62,070 nucleotides of DNA, taken from the NCBI GenBank assembly GCA_002071485.1, contig MWFF01000171.1:1-62070 (forward strand), in the 5' to 3' direction. The notes under the pieces are model-generated. The model had not been told where the DNA came from, ran no database searches, and was given only the letters and a program-made list of their open reading frames with translations. Position 1 is the stretch's first letter. Each line of letters starts with the position of its first letter. This document shows, piece by piece, positions 26,511 to 37,799 of this stretch. Made by a program: the position numbers and the translations under genes. Source of the stretch: Verrucomicrobia bacterium ADurb.Bin006 (lineage in GTDB: Bacteria; Verrucomicrobiota; Verrucomicrobiia; Limisphaerales; J093).

Positions 26511-27806
26511 TCAGCGCCCGCGCCGCGCCATGGCGGCTTCGATCTCGTCGGCTTCGAGCGGGATCGTGCTCATCAGGTCGATGTTGCTCTCCTCGCCGAT
26601 CACGATCGTGTTCTCGAGGCGGACGCCGAGGTTTTCCTCGCGGATGTAAATTCCCGGCTCGACGGTCATCACCCAACCCGGTTGCATCGGTTCGGTGGTG
26701 AACCCGACGTCGTGCACATCGAGTCCGATCGGATGGCCAACGCCGTGCATGAAATAGCGCCGATAGGCCGGATTGGCCGGATTCTGCTGCCGGATTTGTC
26801 GCGTGGTCAGCAGGCCGAGATGCACCAACTCCTTCTCGATCATCTGCTCCGCTTCCTTTTGCCACTCCTTCACCCGTTTGCCCGGCACGAGCCCCTGGAC
26901 GCAGCGGCGGAAGACGCGCAGCACCGCGTTGTAGACCTGCCGCTGGCGCCTTGTGAACCGGCCGCTGACCGGAATCGTGCGCGTCAGGTCCGAGTTGTAG
27001 TTGGCGTATCCGGCGGCGACATCGAGCAGCAGCAACTCGCCGGCGCGGCACTGGGCCGAGTTCTCGAGGTAATGGAGCACACAGGCATTTCCGCCCGTCG
27101 CAATGATGGGTGGATAGGCGAAGTTCCCGTTTCGCCGGATGAACTCGTGGGCGAATTCCGCCTCGATTTCCGTCTCCGTCACGCCGGGTTTGACAAACCT
27201 CAGCACCCGCCGAACGCCCTGCTCGGTGATCTCGGAGGCCTTCCGGATGATCTCGATCTCGGGCGGCGACTTGACGATGCGGAGCCGGTGCATCAGCCGG
27301 GCCAGTCGCTGGTAATCGTGGAGCGGGTATCGCCGCTGGCAATCGGCCACGAAACGCGCCTCCCGCGTCTCGACCTCGATGACCGCGCGCTTGTGCTCGT
27401 TCGAGTTCAGGTAAACGTGCTCGCTCTCGCACATGAGCCGGTGAAAGCGCTTGGGAAACTCGGACAGCCAGTGCACCTGGTCGATACCCGAAAGTTTGCG
27501 CGCCTCGTCCTTGCTCAGTTTGTGCCCTTCCCACGTCTCGAGCAGCGGATTCGACTCCCGCACAAAGAGCATCTCGCGCTCCTTGACGTCATCCGCGTCC
27601 GGGCAGAGCAGCAGGAGGCTCTCCTCCTGTTCGATGCCGGTGAGGTAGAAGAGGTCCGAGTTCGCGCGCAGCGGGATGGTGCCGTCGGCGTTGGTCGGCA
27701 GCACGTCGTTGGCGTTGACAATGACAATCGAATTCGGCTGCAGCAACCCCGTGAGGCGCCCGCGGTTCGACACAAACAACTGGGGATCGGGAGGCGTGTA
27801 ACGCAT
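26511..27806 (-). CDS. pepP: Xaa-Pro aminopeptidase (M24B family)
   Basis: The 431-aa product removes N-terminal residues before proline using two metal ions. The AMP N-terminal domain (about 1-165, with SDLFYLTGIEQEESLLLL) precedes a pita-bread catalytic domain. Its five metal ligands are visible: two Asp in LLLLDVAAGYANYNSDLTRT, His in HGVGHPIGLDVHD, Glu in MTVEPGIYI and Glu in VRLENTIVI. Length is typical of PepP. No signal peptide is present, so the enzyme is cytoplasmic. It is transcribed alone, convergent with the CLCA-like gene. Confidence 0.92.
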   Translation of the reverse strand: MRYTPPDPQLFVSNRGRLTGLLQPNSIVIVNANDVLPTNADGTIPLRANSDLFYLTGIEQEESLLLLCPDADDVKEREMLFVRESNPLLETWEGHKLSKDEARKLSGIDQVHWLSEFPKRFHRLMCESEHVYLNSNEHKRAVIEVETREARFVADCQRRYPLHDYQRLARLMHRLRIVKSPPEIEIIRKASEITEQGVRRVLRFVKPGVTETEIEAEFAHEFIRRNGNFAYPPIIATGGNACVLHYLENSAQCRAGELLLLDVAAGYANYNSDLTRTIPVSGRFTRRQRQVYNAVLRVFRRCVQGLVPGKRVKEWQKEAEQMIEKELVHLGLLTTRQIRQQNPANPAYRRYFMHGVGHPIGLDVHDVGFTTEPMQPGWVMTVEPGIYIREENLGVRLENTIVIGEESNIDLMSTIPLEADEIEAAMARRGR

Positions 27807-28016
27807 GGTCTTGAGTCAGTTGAGATTCACGCCCAGTGACTCTGCGCGCGGCGAGAGACAGAAACAAGCTCGAGTGCGGTAGCGGAGGGATGTGAAATCT
27901 CGAGAGTACCAGGTCACACGATGCGGATTGCGTTCTGGACCTGTGCATATGCGGGTTTCAGTTGGCGGCAATCGCACCAAATGATCTGCCAGTCAATCTC
28001 GAAGTCATCACAAAAC

Positions 28017-28232
28017 GGTGCATCGCCAATTCATGAAGCCGCAAAGGCCGGAGCGGGGACGGCTCGTCCCCGGCCAACGCGAGTGAAGACGGTATTTGCC
28101 GGCGACGGGGCCCTGCCTGCGCCGCAAAGCGCAGCGGCCTGTCTGCCGTGTCGGGCACGGCACAGGCAGGCGCGGCAGGCAGGCCCCCACGCAGCGCACA
28201 CTCGATTCTCACCGACAACCTCCAGAGACACT
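28017..28232 (+). mobile_element. MITE-like element, copy A
   Basis: The right end accgacaacctccagagacac matches the terminal repeat of the copies at 30.2 and 37.5 kb. The left end (ggtgcatcgccaattcatga) is diverged. Inside is a ~105-base core (from cctgcgccgcaaagcgcag through cacaggcaggcgcggcaggcagg) almost identical in all three copies. The left 60 bases differ and carry a ggggacggctcgtccccgg palindrome. The rest of 27807-28370 holds no gene. Confidence 0.65.
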
Positions 28233-28370
28233 GGCCCGGCGCTCAGTGTAAGCGCAAAAGGGTGCGCTTGATCGGAACCAAAACGAGAACGGCTGCCCCC
28301 CGTCTGGCCCGGACACTCCACATGCATCGAGAGGAGGTGTGGTCGGGCCAACCCGGGGGGGAGCAGTCTT

Positions 28371-28661
28371 TCAGGCGCGTTCGGACGGGCGGTGCTGCTC
28401 GCAAATCCAGGTGTGGGCCTGGTCAGCCACTTTGGCGAGCAGCAGCAGGTCGTCGCGCCCGAAGCTCTCGGTGGTTTTCCACTGATCGCCGTCCTTGTAG
28501 AGGCGGCACAGCGAGACGCTGTAGCGGGTGGTGTCGCCAAACGTGTTCTCCCAGATTGCCGCCTTGATCGCGCCGAGGCGGATGGTCTGGGCCGGCCTGT
28601 TGTTGCCGGAAGCGGCCTGCGGGGCCGGTTTGGTCGGCATCTGCGGTTTGGTCATGTTCAT
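28371..28661 (-). CDS. small conserved protein of unknown function
   Basis: The 96-aa product begins MNMTKPQMPT behind a strong AAGGAGGAACGAC ribosome site, which decides the start although the frame is open further upstream. The core IRLGAIKAAIWENTFGDTTR followed by YSVSLCRLYKDGDQWKTTES and LLLLAKVADQAHTWI is a pattern I associate with small uncharacterised proteins common in Verrucomicrobiota and Planctomycetes. It has no membrane segment. A role in nucleic-acid binding is possible but unsupported. Confidence 0.82.
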   Translation of the reverse strand: MNMTKPQMPTKPAPQAASGNNRPAQTIRLGAIKAAIWENTFGDTTRYSVSLCRLYKDGDQWKTTESFGRDDLLLLAKVADQAHTWICEQHRPSERA

Positions 28662-28943
28662 GTCGTTCCTCCTTGATGCGGCGGGCGGGGAAGGCCCGAA
28701 CGCGGTCTCCAACACAGCGCACGCGCGCTGTGTTTCCGCAGTTGCATGAAAGACGCTCCCCGGCGCGCCGTGCCGGTAAGATATGCACCGGGCACGTGTC
28801 GTCAAGGGATGCGCTGCCCGGATGCCGTCCGCCCGGGAACCCCACGCAATCCGCCGGAGCGGCCCTGGACCGAATGCTCGAGGCCCGGCGCGGGTGGTCT
28901 TTTAGAGTTGGCAAAAGCCCGGAGCGCCTTTCCAATCACGCCC

Positions 28944-29363
28944 GTGAAATCACAGACCGATTATCTCTGGTTCGATGTGCCCAAACGCCGTGGTTATCTG
29001 AGGATTACGGACCAGGTGGAGACGCTGGTGGCCCGAAGCGGAGTGCAGGAGGGCCTGTGCCTTGTCAATGCCATGCACATTACCGCCAGCGTCTACATCA
29101 ACGATGCGGAGGACGGACTGCTCCACGACTACGATGTCTGGCTCGAGCAGTTGGCGCCGCACGCGCCGACGGACCAGTACCATCACAATCGCACCGGCGA
29201 AGACAACGCCGACGCCCATCTCAAGCGTCAGATCATGGGACGCGAAGTGGTGGTGGCGATCACCAAAGGCAAGCTCGACCTGGGCCCGTGGGAACAGATC
29301 TTCTACGGCGAGTTTGACGGCCGGCGGCGCAAACGCGTGCTTGTCAAAATCATCGGCGAATAG
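28944..29363 (+). CDS. yjbQ: YjbQ/UPF0047 family protein
   Basis: The 139-aa product begins [10 protein letters not shown] at a GTG start (28944), where family members begin MKSxTxYLWF. The frame is open upstream but without homology. Family motifs are [40 protein letters not shown] and [16 protein letters not shown], with conserved His and Asp/Glu residues. E. coli YjbQ has weak thiamine-phosphate synthase activity, but the true role is unsettled. Length is typical. Transcribed divergently from the small protein at 28.4 kb. Confidence 0.9.
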   Translation: MKSQTDYLWFDVPKRRGYLRITDQVETLVARSGVQEGLCLVNAMHITASVYINDAEDGLLHDYDVWLEQLAPHAPTDQYHHNRTGEDNADAHLKRQIMGREVVVAITKGKLDLGPWEQIFYGEFDGRRRKRVLVKIIGE

Positions 29364-29474
29364 CCACAGCCCGGAAAGCCGCATCCTCGTCCCGGCACCG
29401 GATTCTCGGATGCACGGATCGCCATGCCATCGGCGTGCCCAGCGTCCCAACGGGTAGCGCGTGACGCTCCGAGG

Positions 29475-30128
29475 CTAATCCAGTCCGTTCTCTTCGCTGC
29501 TCTCCCACTTGGGATAGATCTCGGGGGGGACTTCGCCGCGACGGATCAGTTCCTGCAGATCGCGGATGATGGTGCGGCGGGCGACTTTAAATTGGCGGGC
29601 CAGGCTCGAAATGTTCGGCCGCCCCTGCGTGTCGGCAAGCAGCCGCCGGATTTCGGTTTGGCGGCTGAGGCGATCGGTCGACCGGCTCAACAGCTCCTCG
29701 ACATCGACGCGCTTCGACCTTTCGAGGGCTTCGAACTGGCGCACGACTTCCGACTCGCCACACTGCTCGATGGCGATCTGGATCGTGCGCCGCAGTTCAT
29801 CCAGATCGATCGGTTTGGGCAGGCAATAGTGCGCCCGCCGCGGTCCCTGAAGGGCCTCGATCTGCTGTTGGACCTCGAGGGCGCCTGACACCACGATGAT
29901 CGGCACGTAAGGCAGCAGCTCCTTGAGTTCGGGCAGAAACTCGAGCCCGAGTTCGCCCCGCGCCAACACGTGATCGAGCAGGATGACGTCCGGACGCTGC
30001 TTGGAAACGCAGGTCAGGGCCGCTGATCCGGTCTTGGCCCGGGTCAGGTCGTAGTCGGACAACGCCTCTTCATAGATTTCGTACTGCAGATCGTCGTCTT
30101 CGATTACCAGGATGCGCTTCCGGGTCAT
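29475..30128 (-). CDS. response regulator with receiver and C-terminal helix-turn-helix
   Basis: From ATG 30128 the product is 217 aa. Residues 1 to about 120 form a receiver domain: VIEDDD near residue 8 supplies the acidic pair, VILLDH near 52 the phosphorylated Asp, VVSGA the Thr/Ser site and PKPIDL the Lys. After a linker, ISSLARQFKVARRTIIRDLQ (about 170-195) is a DeoR/HTH-11-like DNA-binding helix pair. No kinase is adjacent. The frame continues upstream into the mobile element at 30.2 kb, but MTRKRILVIED is the natural start. Confidence 0.88.
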   Translation of the reverse strand: MTRKRILVIEDDDLQYEIYEEALSDYDLTRAKTGSAALTCVSKQRPDVILLDHVLARGELGLEFLPELKELLPYVPIIVVSGALEVQQQIEALQGPRRAHYCLPKPIDLDELRRTIQIAIEQCGESEVVRQFEALERSKRVDVEELLSRSTDRLSRQTEIRRLLADTQGRPNISSLARQFKVARRTIIRDLQELIRRGEVPPEIYPKWESSEENGLD

Positions 30129-30194
30129 GGGTTCTCGGCCAGAATGGTCAAAGGCACGCCCCAAGGCAAGTCCGCAGCCGGCGTGTCTGGAAGG

Positions 30195-30402
30195 ACGTGT
30201 CTCTGGAGATTGTCGGTGGGAATCGAGTTTGCGCCACGTGGGGCCTGCCTGCCGCGCCTGCCTGTGCCGTGCCCGACACGGCAGACAGGCCGCTGCGCTT
30301 TGCGGCGCAGGCAGGGCACGCGGCCTACACCGGGAGTCGCGATCCGGTGTAGGCCCGGTGCCCTCACCGGGCGGCATCACACCGACAACGAGCAGATGCG
30401 CC
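30195..30402 (-). mobile_element. MITE-like element, copy B
   Basis: The ends are acgtgtctctggagattgtcggt (left) and accgacaacgagcagatgcg (right), imperfect inverted repeats of about 22 bases. The length is 208 bp, matching copy C, and the orientation is opposite to copies A and C. The interior carries the shared core in reverse complement plus cggtgtaggcccggtgccctcaccggg. It separates the response regulator promoter region from glyQS. Confidence 0.72.
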
Positions 30403-30561
30403 GCTGGAAGGCCTCATCTTGAACGCAGCGTCTTGCCGCCAGGCGAGGCCACCCGGCCCGCGGGAACGGAGAAAGCAGCAATTGCGGACGGGGGGCCATT
30501 GGGGGTGCCTATCGGGGGTGCCTTGACATCGGGACTTCCTTTCCAAAGACTGCCCCGCTTT

Positions 30562-32460
30562 ATGGCCGAGCCGAAAACGAACGAGTTGATGGAGAAGATC
30601 GTCTCCCTGTGCAAACGCCGCGGTTTCATTTTTCAGTCGTCTGAAATCTACGGCGGAATCAACGGCTTTTGGGACTATGGACCGCTGGGGGCCGATCTCA
30701 AACGCAACGTCCGCGACGCCTGGTGGCGGACGATGGTTCAACAGCGCGACGATGTCGTGGGCCTCGACGCGACCATCATCATGCATCCGGACATCTGGAA
30801 GGCTTCCGGGCACGTCGACACGTTCAGTGACCCGATGTGCGATTGCCTTCTGACGCAAAAGCGGTTCCGTGCGGACCAGGTCGAGCCTCAGAGCGGCGAC
30901 GTGCACCGTTATGCCGGCGCCTTCGGCGGCGGCTGGCTCGAAGCCGTGGCCCAGGCCGGAGTCAAAGACGTCCCCGAAACGTTCGTGGGCGGGTACCGGA
31001 CGCTGACCGTGGACGAGGCGGCACGCCTCCTGGATGCGGTGAAGGGCGCCGGGCTCAATCCGACCTGGCACGTCGACGCATCATTCTCCGTGCTCATTCC
31101 CGCAGGCAAGCACCCGGAGTACGCGAACAAGGTGGGACGCGCCTTCTATGCGGCGCGCGGGCTGAGAAATCCGGTCCTGATCCTGGCAGGCACCGAATCG
31201 GTCCGGGACTCGATGCGCTACAATCCGGAGAACGGCGCGGAACTGACCGAGCCGCGCCCGTTCAACCTGATGCTCCAGACATGCGTGGGGCCGGTCCAGA
31301 GCGCGGAGAACGTGGCGTACCTGCGCCCTGAGACCGCCCAGGCGATCTTCGCCCAGTTCAAGAATGTCCTCGAAACCTCGAGGCAACGGGTGCCGTTCGG
31401 CATCGCCCAAGTCGGCAAGGCCTTTCGCAACGAGGTCACGCCGCGGAATTTCACCTTCCGATCCCGCGAGTTCGAGCAGATGGAACTGGAGTTTTTCATC
31501 AAGCCGGACGAAGCCATCGAGGCGATTTGCGGGCATGTCGCCCGGGTGGAGGACGGGGCCTGGCAGGGCGAGCCGCAGCCCGACTGGGGCTGGGAAGTCT
31601 GGCACAAGTACTGGGTCGAGCAGCGCATCCGGTTCTTCGAATCGGTCGGCCTGCCGCGCGCCTCGCTCGAAGAATACTGGCAAAAGCCCGAGGAACTGGC
31701 CCACTACGCGCGGGCCACAGTGGACCTGCTCTACCAGTTCCCGTTCGGGGCCCAGGAACTCGAGGGCATCGCCGCGCGCAGCGATTTCGATCTCTCGCAG
31801 CACCAGCGATTCGCCGGCAAGCCCATGACGGTGTTCGACGAGGAGTTGAAGGTCGCCTGGACGAAGCTCGATCAGAATCGAAAGGACGACCTGTGGCGGC
31901 GCTACTTCGAGGGGCGGCGCAGCTATCTCTCGAGGACGGGCCTTGAAGCCGAGAAAGCGGTCAGCCAGGCGCGCCTCGAGGCCGATGCGCTGGCCAAGGG
32001 CTGGTATGTCCCCCATGTGATCGAGCCGTCCGCGGGTGTCGACCGCCTGATCCTCGCCCTCGTCTCCCATGCCTTCACGGAAGTCGAGAGTGTCGACGAC
32101 AAGGGCAAGAAGGAAACGCGGCTGATCATGCGCTTCCACCCCCGCGTGGCCCCCATCAAGGTCGGGGTCTTTCCCCTCCTCAAGAACAAGCCGGACCTGG
32201 TCCGCACCGCCCGGGCGGTCCGCGACCTCTTGCGTCCGCATCTGATGGTCTTTTACGACGAAACGGGATCGATCGGACGCCGCTATGCGCGCCAGGATGA
32301 AGCGGGTACGCCGTTTGGCGTGACGGTCGATTTCGACACGCTCGGCGAGGGCGGGCCCGAACTCCGGGACACCGTGACGGTGCGCGAGCGGGACACGGGG
32401 CAACAGGTGCGAGTGAAGATCGACGCCCTCCTGCCCTGGCTTCTCGAGCGGGTGCGATAG
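30562..32460 (+). CDS. glyQS: glycyl-tRNA synthetase, single-chain class II type
   Basis: The 632-aa product charges tRNA-Gly. It is of the alpha2 (eukaryote/Thermus-like) type: KIVSLCKRRGFIFQSSEIYG, GFWDYGPLGADLKRN near residue 37, LRPETAQAIFAQFKNVLE (motif 1 region), FGIAQVGKAFRNEVTPRNFTFRSREFEQMELE (quoted only as the FGIAQVGKAFRNE and FRSREFEQME motif 2 parts), PSAGVDRLILAL (motif 3) and a C-terminal anticodon-binding domain (VAPIKVGVFPLL). An insertion of about 110 residues before the RPETAQ motif (DVPETFVGGYRTL through VLIPAG) is larger than in most bacterial forms. The ATG at 30562 is the first matching the family; upstream frame is shadow. Confidence 0.94.
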   Translation: MAEPKTNELMEKIVSLCKRRGFIFQSSEIYGGINGFWDYGPLGADLKRNVRDAWWRTMVQQRDDVVGLDATIIMHPDIWKASGHVDTFSDPMCDCLLTQKRFRADQVEPQSGDVHRYAGAFGGGWLEAVAQAGVKDVPETFVGGYRTLTVDEAARLLDAVKGAGLNPTWHVDASFSVLIPAGKHPEYANKVGRAFYAARGLRNPVLILAGTESVRDSMRYNPENGAELTEPRPFNLMLQTCVGPVQSAENVAYLRPETAQAIFAQFKNVLETSRQRVPFGIAQVGKAFRNEVTPRNFTFRSREFEQMELEFFIKPDEAIEAICGHVARVEDGAWQGEPQPDWGWEVWHKYWVEQRIRFFESVGLPRASLEEYWQKPEELAHYARATVDLLYQFPFGAQELEGIAARSDFDLSQHQRFAGKPMTVFDEELKVAWTKLDQNRKDDLWRRYFEGRRSYLSRTGLEAEKAVSQARLEADALAKGWYVPHVIEPSAGVDRLILALVSHAFTEVESVDDKGKKETRLIMRFHPRVAPIKVGVFPLLKNKPDLVRTARAVRDLLRPHLMVFYDETGSIGRRYARQDEAGTPFGVTVDFDTLGEGGPELRDTVTVRERDTGQQVRVKIDALLPWLLERVR

Positions 32461-32495
32461 ACATGGCCGTGCGCCGGGCCCTTCTTCCATTGCCA

Positions 32496-33162
32496 TGACA
32501 CCGGAACAACCGGCCAAGGCGAAAGCGCTCGGTTTCGCGGACAAACAACTGGCCTTCCTGACCGGACCTGCGCGGGATGCGCGCCCGGCTTGGCTTGGTC
32601 TCAAGCTATCGGCTGGTGGACACGTGCGCGGCGCAGTTCGAAGCCCACACATCCTATTACTACTCGACGTATGACCGCGGCGACGACGAGGTCAAGCGCT
32701 CGGATCGGCGCAAGGTGATGATCCTGGGCGGGGGGGCCGAACCGCATCGGCCAGGGTATCGAGTTTGACTACTGCTGCGTCCACGCTGCTTCGCCCTCAA
32801 GGAGGAACGTCCAATACGCCGTCAAGGGCGAGCGCATCTATGTGCTCGAAGTCAATCCCCGAGCCTCCCGAACCGTGCCGTTCGTGAGCAAGGCCAGCGG
32901 CGTGCCGCTGGCCAAGTTGGCCGCCCGAGTCATGGCCGGACGCACTCTGGCCGAACTCGGATTCACTGCCGAGACCTGGCCGGACCATTGGGTCGTCAAG
33001 GAGTCTGTCTTCCCCTTCAACCGGATCAGAATCCGCACCACCGCCGTCTACACCGGCATCCCGATTATGACCACCTTGAGCGGCGCCCGCGCGGCGATTC
33101 TGCGCATCGCGGCCCTCAAACGCCGCGGCTGTGGAGGCAAAGCTCTCCAGGAATACTCCTGA
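32496..33162 (+). pseudogene. carB: collapsed carbamoyl-phosphate synthase large subunit (carB) remnant
   Basis: Three separated parts of CarB lie in order. First [56 protein letters not shown] and, after a frame change, [17 protein letters not shown], equal to about residues 480-570 of E. coli CarB. Next [41 protein letters not shown] and KESVFPFN (about 825-890). Last [20 protein letters not shown] near the end (about 1035-1060). The first ~480 codons and two internal blocks of roughly 220 and 130 codons are gone, with at least two frameshifts. It follows glyQS by 35 bases on the same strand. Confidence 0.85.
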
Positions 33163-33206
33163 AACCCCGCCGCCCCTCGACTGCGTCCGGGCCCGGGCGG
33201 ATTCGC

Positions 33207-33929
33207 TCAATCGAGCGGACGGATTCGCGCATTCCGGACCTGGACCCGCACGTCGTCGCGGCTCAGCTCCTGAAATCCGATGTGCCCCCGACGCGGACGG
33301 AGGCGCAACGCAGGGGCCTCTTCGCCGTTGTGCCGCTTGGCCGACGCCGTCTGGGCGTCGAGATTCACATCCAGAATCTGTTCACCGTTCAGGAGGACGC
33401 GAATGTGCGGGCCGCGACAGGTGATCTGGTAGCGGTTCCAATCGGTGGCACGATAGCATTGGCGCCGCGGTGCGACCGCGCGGTAGAGACTGCCGGTCAA
33501 CTCCGACGGGGTGGCCTCCGGGTTGTAACGGAGGTCGACCATCTGCAATTCCAACCCGTCGAAGGCCGGGTCGCCGAACAGGGGGGCGCGCAGCGCGCAG
33601 CCGCTGTTGCCGCGCTCGCCCAGTTTGAACTCATAATCGAGATCGAAGTCTCCGTACTCGGCTTCGCTGATCAGCCACGTTCCGCGTGATCCCGTGTTGC
33701 TCAAGACACCGCCGCTCACCCGCCACTCGGTATCAGCCGGAGGCGGATTGCGCAGATCGGCCCAGTGACGCACCAGCCAGCCCTGCGGCACGCCGTCCTC
33801 GGGAAACAACGGTCTCCACCCGGCGGACTGGTCGGCAGTGCGGCAACCGGCCACGACGAACGCGGCGATCAGGCCCATCGCGAATCGAAGGTGATGAGGC
33901 AGAGTCATCGAGCGGGAACGATTGAGCAT
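33207..33929 (-). CDS. DUF1080 (3-keto-disaccharide-hydrolase-like) lipoprotein
   Basis: The 240-aa product (233 aa if the ATG at 33908 is used) has a lipoprotein signal with VVAGC. The mature part has the concanavalin-like DUF1080 pattern: GWRPLFPEDGVPQGWLVRHW, WRVSGGVLSNTGSRGTWLIS, YGDFDLDYEFKLGERGNSG, GLELQMVD, GSLYRAVAP, WNRYQITCRGPHIRVLLNGE and HIGFQE. Family members include glycoside-processing enzymes and sugar-binding proteins. It sits 14 bases after the rpoD stop on the same strand, so it may be cotranscribed, which would be unusual for rpoD. Confidence 0.85.
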   Translation of the reverse strand: MLNRSRSMTLPHHLRFAMGLIAAFVVAGCRTADQSAGWRPLFPEDGVPQGWLVRHWADLRNPPPADTEWRVSGGVLSNTGSRGTWLISEAEYGDFDLDYEFKLGERGNSGCALRAPLFGDPAFDGLELQMVDLRYNPEATPSELTGSLYRAVAPRRQCYRATDWNRYQITCRGPHIRVLLNGEQILDVNLDAQTASAKRHNGEEAPALRLRPRRGHIGFQELSRDDVRVQVRNARIRPLD

Positions 33930-33943
33930 CGGGCCAGGGGCTG

Positions 33944-35830
<1,887 letters not shown>

Positions 35831-35879
35831 AATGTTTGGATAGATCAACCCAGCCCGGGCGAAATCAAGATGGCCCAAC

Positions 35880-35908
35880 ACTATTGTGTTTGTGCCTCCC
35901 TTAGTCAA
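35880..35908 (-). promoter_or_regulatory. putative sigma-70 promoter of rpoD
   Basis: On the minus strand TTGACT (35908-35903) and AATAGT (35885-35880) are 17 bases apart, five and four matches to consensus, about 50 bases before the rpoD ATG. The remaining bases from 35909 to 36258 show no supported gene. Confidence 0.45.
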
Positions 35909-36258
35909 GCGGCAGATGCCGCCAGACGGCGCGGGCGCGGCGACACGGTTGTTCTGTTCAAATTCCTGAAGGGTTGCTGTTGTTGAGGTTGGCTCTGCTG
36001 CAAGTGAAAAGACCGTGGGCGCGGCGGGGGGACCCCAGTCTCCTTTTGACTGGCTCGTCGATTCGCCCTTGCCAAGAACAGGCCGCAGCCGGACCGCGTT
36101 GATCGACTGGTCGGGGCAGCGCGGAAGGGGCGGAGCGAGTCCGGAACGGCTGGGACGCCGCGATCGCCGCGGTCATGGGTCGGTGCCGCATGCTCTGCCG
36201 CACCTCCCCCTACCCCAGGCCTAAACCATCCAGAATGCAGAATCGCAGGGGGGCCGGT

Positions 36259-37398
36259 TCAAAGACTGTCCACGAACTTCTGCATCGCCTCTTCCTGCTG
36301 AGCGATGGACTCGACCAGGCGGAACTGGGTGCGGCAGCGGTCGAGGTTGTGATCGGGACGGTGTACTCGGAAGTAGTTGTCGCCCATGAGGTAATCCGCC
36401 AGAAAGCGGATGCCGATCGTGTAGGTGATCAGTTTGCCCGAGAACGCCAGATACCGACGCTCGGCCGGGGTGCAGAATCCCTCGACCGCCTTCATGTATC
36501 CCTGCGCCAGCGCCTGAAACAAGGGCATCTGCATCTCTACTTTGGAAAGGTCCTTCTCGTCCTCGAGAGTGGGGCTGGTCGTGGTTCGCACCATGTCACC
36601 GAAGTCATAATGCACCAGGCCCGGCATGACGGTGTCCAGGTCGACCACACACATGGCGCGCCCGGTTTCCCAGTCGAGCATCACGTTGTTGAACTTCGTG
36701 TCGTTGTGGGTGATGCGCTCCGGCACCTCACCCGCGGCGTGGGCATCGAGCAGGGTGCCAATCCAAGGCTCCTGCTTGAGCGCAAACTCGATCTCGCGCG
36801 CCGCAGAGTGGGCCCGATTGCAGTGGTCCTCCTCGATCGCGCGCTTGAGGGTCTCGAACCGCTTGCGCGTGTTGTGAAAGTCCGGAATCGTCTCGTGAAG
36901 GCGCGCCCCCGGGAGATCGGCAACCAGGGCCTGGAACTCGCCAAATGCCCGCCCGGCTTCGCAAGCCTGGGTCGGCGTCTGCACCGATTCGAACGACTGC
37001 ACTCGCTCGACGAAGACAAACGTCCGCCAAAACTCGCCGTTGCCGTCGCAATAATAGGCCTTCCCGTCGCGCGTCGGCACGATCGTCAAAGCGCGGCGAG
37101 TCATCTGACGGGCAGTCTGGCTCTGAAGCTTGCTGCGCAAGTGGGTCGTCACCCGCATCACGTTTTCCATCACCCCGACGGGATTGCGGAACACGCTTTG
37201 ATTGATCCGCTGGTGGATGTAACGAACCAGCACGCCGCCCTGATCGTATGTGGCCGTGTAGGTCTCGTTGATGTGACCGATCTTGCACGCCTCGGCGTGC
37301 AGAATCTGTCCGTAAATCTGGAATTGCTGGGATATCTCCTGCAAATGCTGCTCGCAGTACAATGGCATATTCGTGGTGCGCATCTCACATCTCGACAT
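36259..37398 (-). CDS. aminoglycoside-phosphotransferase-fold kinase, N-acetylhexosamine-kinase-like
   Basis: The 379-aa product has the APH/choline-kinase fold. HINETYTATYDQGG near residue 42 is the glycine-rich loop, ITHNDTKFNNVMLD near 229 contains the catalytic Asp and Asn, and CVVDLDTVMPGLVHYDFGDM near 250 carries the metal-binding Asp. The closest arrangement I know is NahK-type N-acetylhexosamine 1-kinase of mucin-sugar pathways, so a sugar kinase role is likely. Starts at MSRCEM, MRTTN or MPLYC are all possible within ten codons. No pathway partners adjoin it. Confidence 0.8.
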   Translation of the reverse strand: MSRCEMRTTNMPLYCEQHLQEISQQFQIYGQILHAEACKIGHINETYTATYDQGGVLVRYIHQRINQSVFRNPVGVMENVMRVTTHLRSKLQSQTARQMTRRALTIVPTRDGKAYYCDGNGEFWRTFVFVERVQSFESVQTPTQACEAGRAFGEFQALVADLPGARLHETIPDFHNTRKRFETLKRAIEEDHCNRAHSAAREIEFALKQEPWIGTLLDAHAAGEVPERITHNDTKFNNVMLDWETGRAMCVVDLDTVMPGLVHYDFGDMVRTTTSPTLEDEKDLSKVEMQMPLFQALAQGYMKAVEGFCTPAERRYLAFSGKLITYTIGIRFLADYLMGDNYFRVHRPDHNLDRCRTQFRLVESIAQQEEAMQKFVDSL

Positions 37399-37517
37399 GG
37401 GCCGGCAAAAAGGACGAAACCCACGCTGGATCGAGATCGCTCAGTCTATCTCTGGCGCGTACACATAGCCTAATGCCGCCCGTAAGCAAGCCATTTCTTG
37501 CCCACAGCCGCTTCCCC

Positions 37518-37724
37518 GGTGCATCTGATCGTTGTCGGTATTCTGTAGCCCGGTGAGGGCACCTGGCCTCCAACGGACGGAGACTCTCACTGTAGGCCGC
37601 GTGCCCCACCTGCGCCGCAAAGCGCAGCGGCCTGTCTGCCGTGTCGGGCACGGCACAGGCAGGCGCGGCAGGCAGGCCCCACGCGGCGCAGACTCCATCC
37701 CCACTGACAACCTACAGATGCACC
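37518..37724 (+). mobile_element. MITE-like element, copy C (best-preserved termini)
   Basis: The left end ggtgcatctgatcgttgtcggt (37518-37539) and right end actgacaacctacagatgcacc (37703-37724) are 22-base inverted repeats with few mismatches. The 207-bp body begins with cggtgagggcacc and holds the core cctgcgccgcaaagcgcag through ggcacaggcaggcgcggcaggcagg. There is no open frame of note. It lies between the kinase-like gene and the protease. Confidence 0.78.
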
Positions 37725-37799
37725 GCCGCTTCCCGACCTCCCCGGCGCGCTCTGCGGTAGTGCTTGCTGACGGGCGCTCCGGCTTGTATCGTCTTCTCC

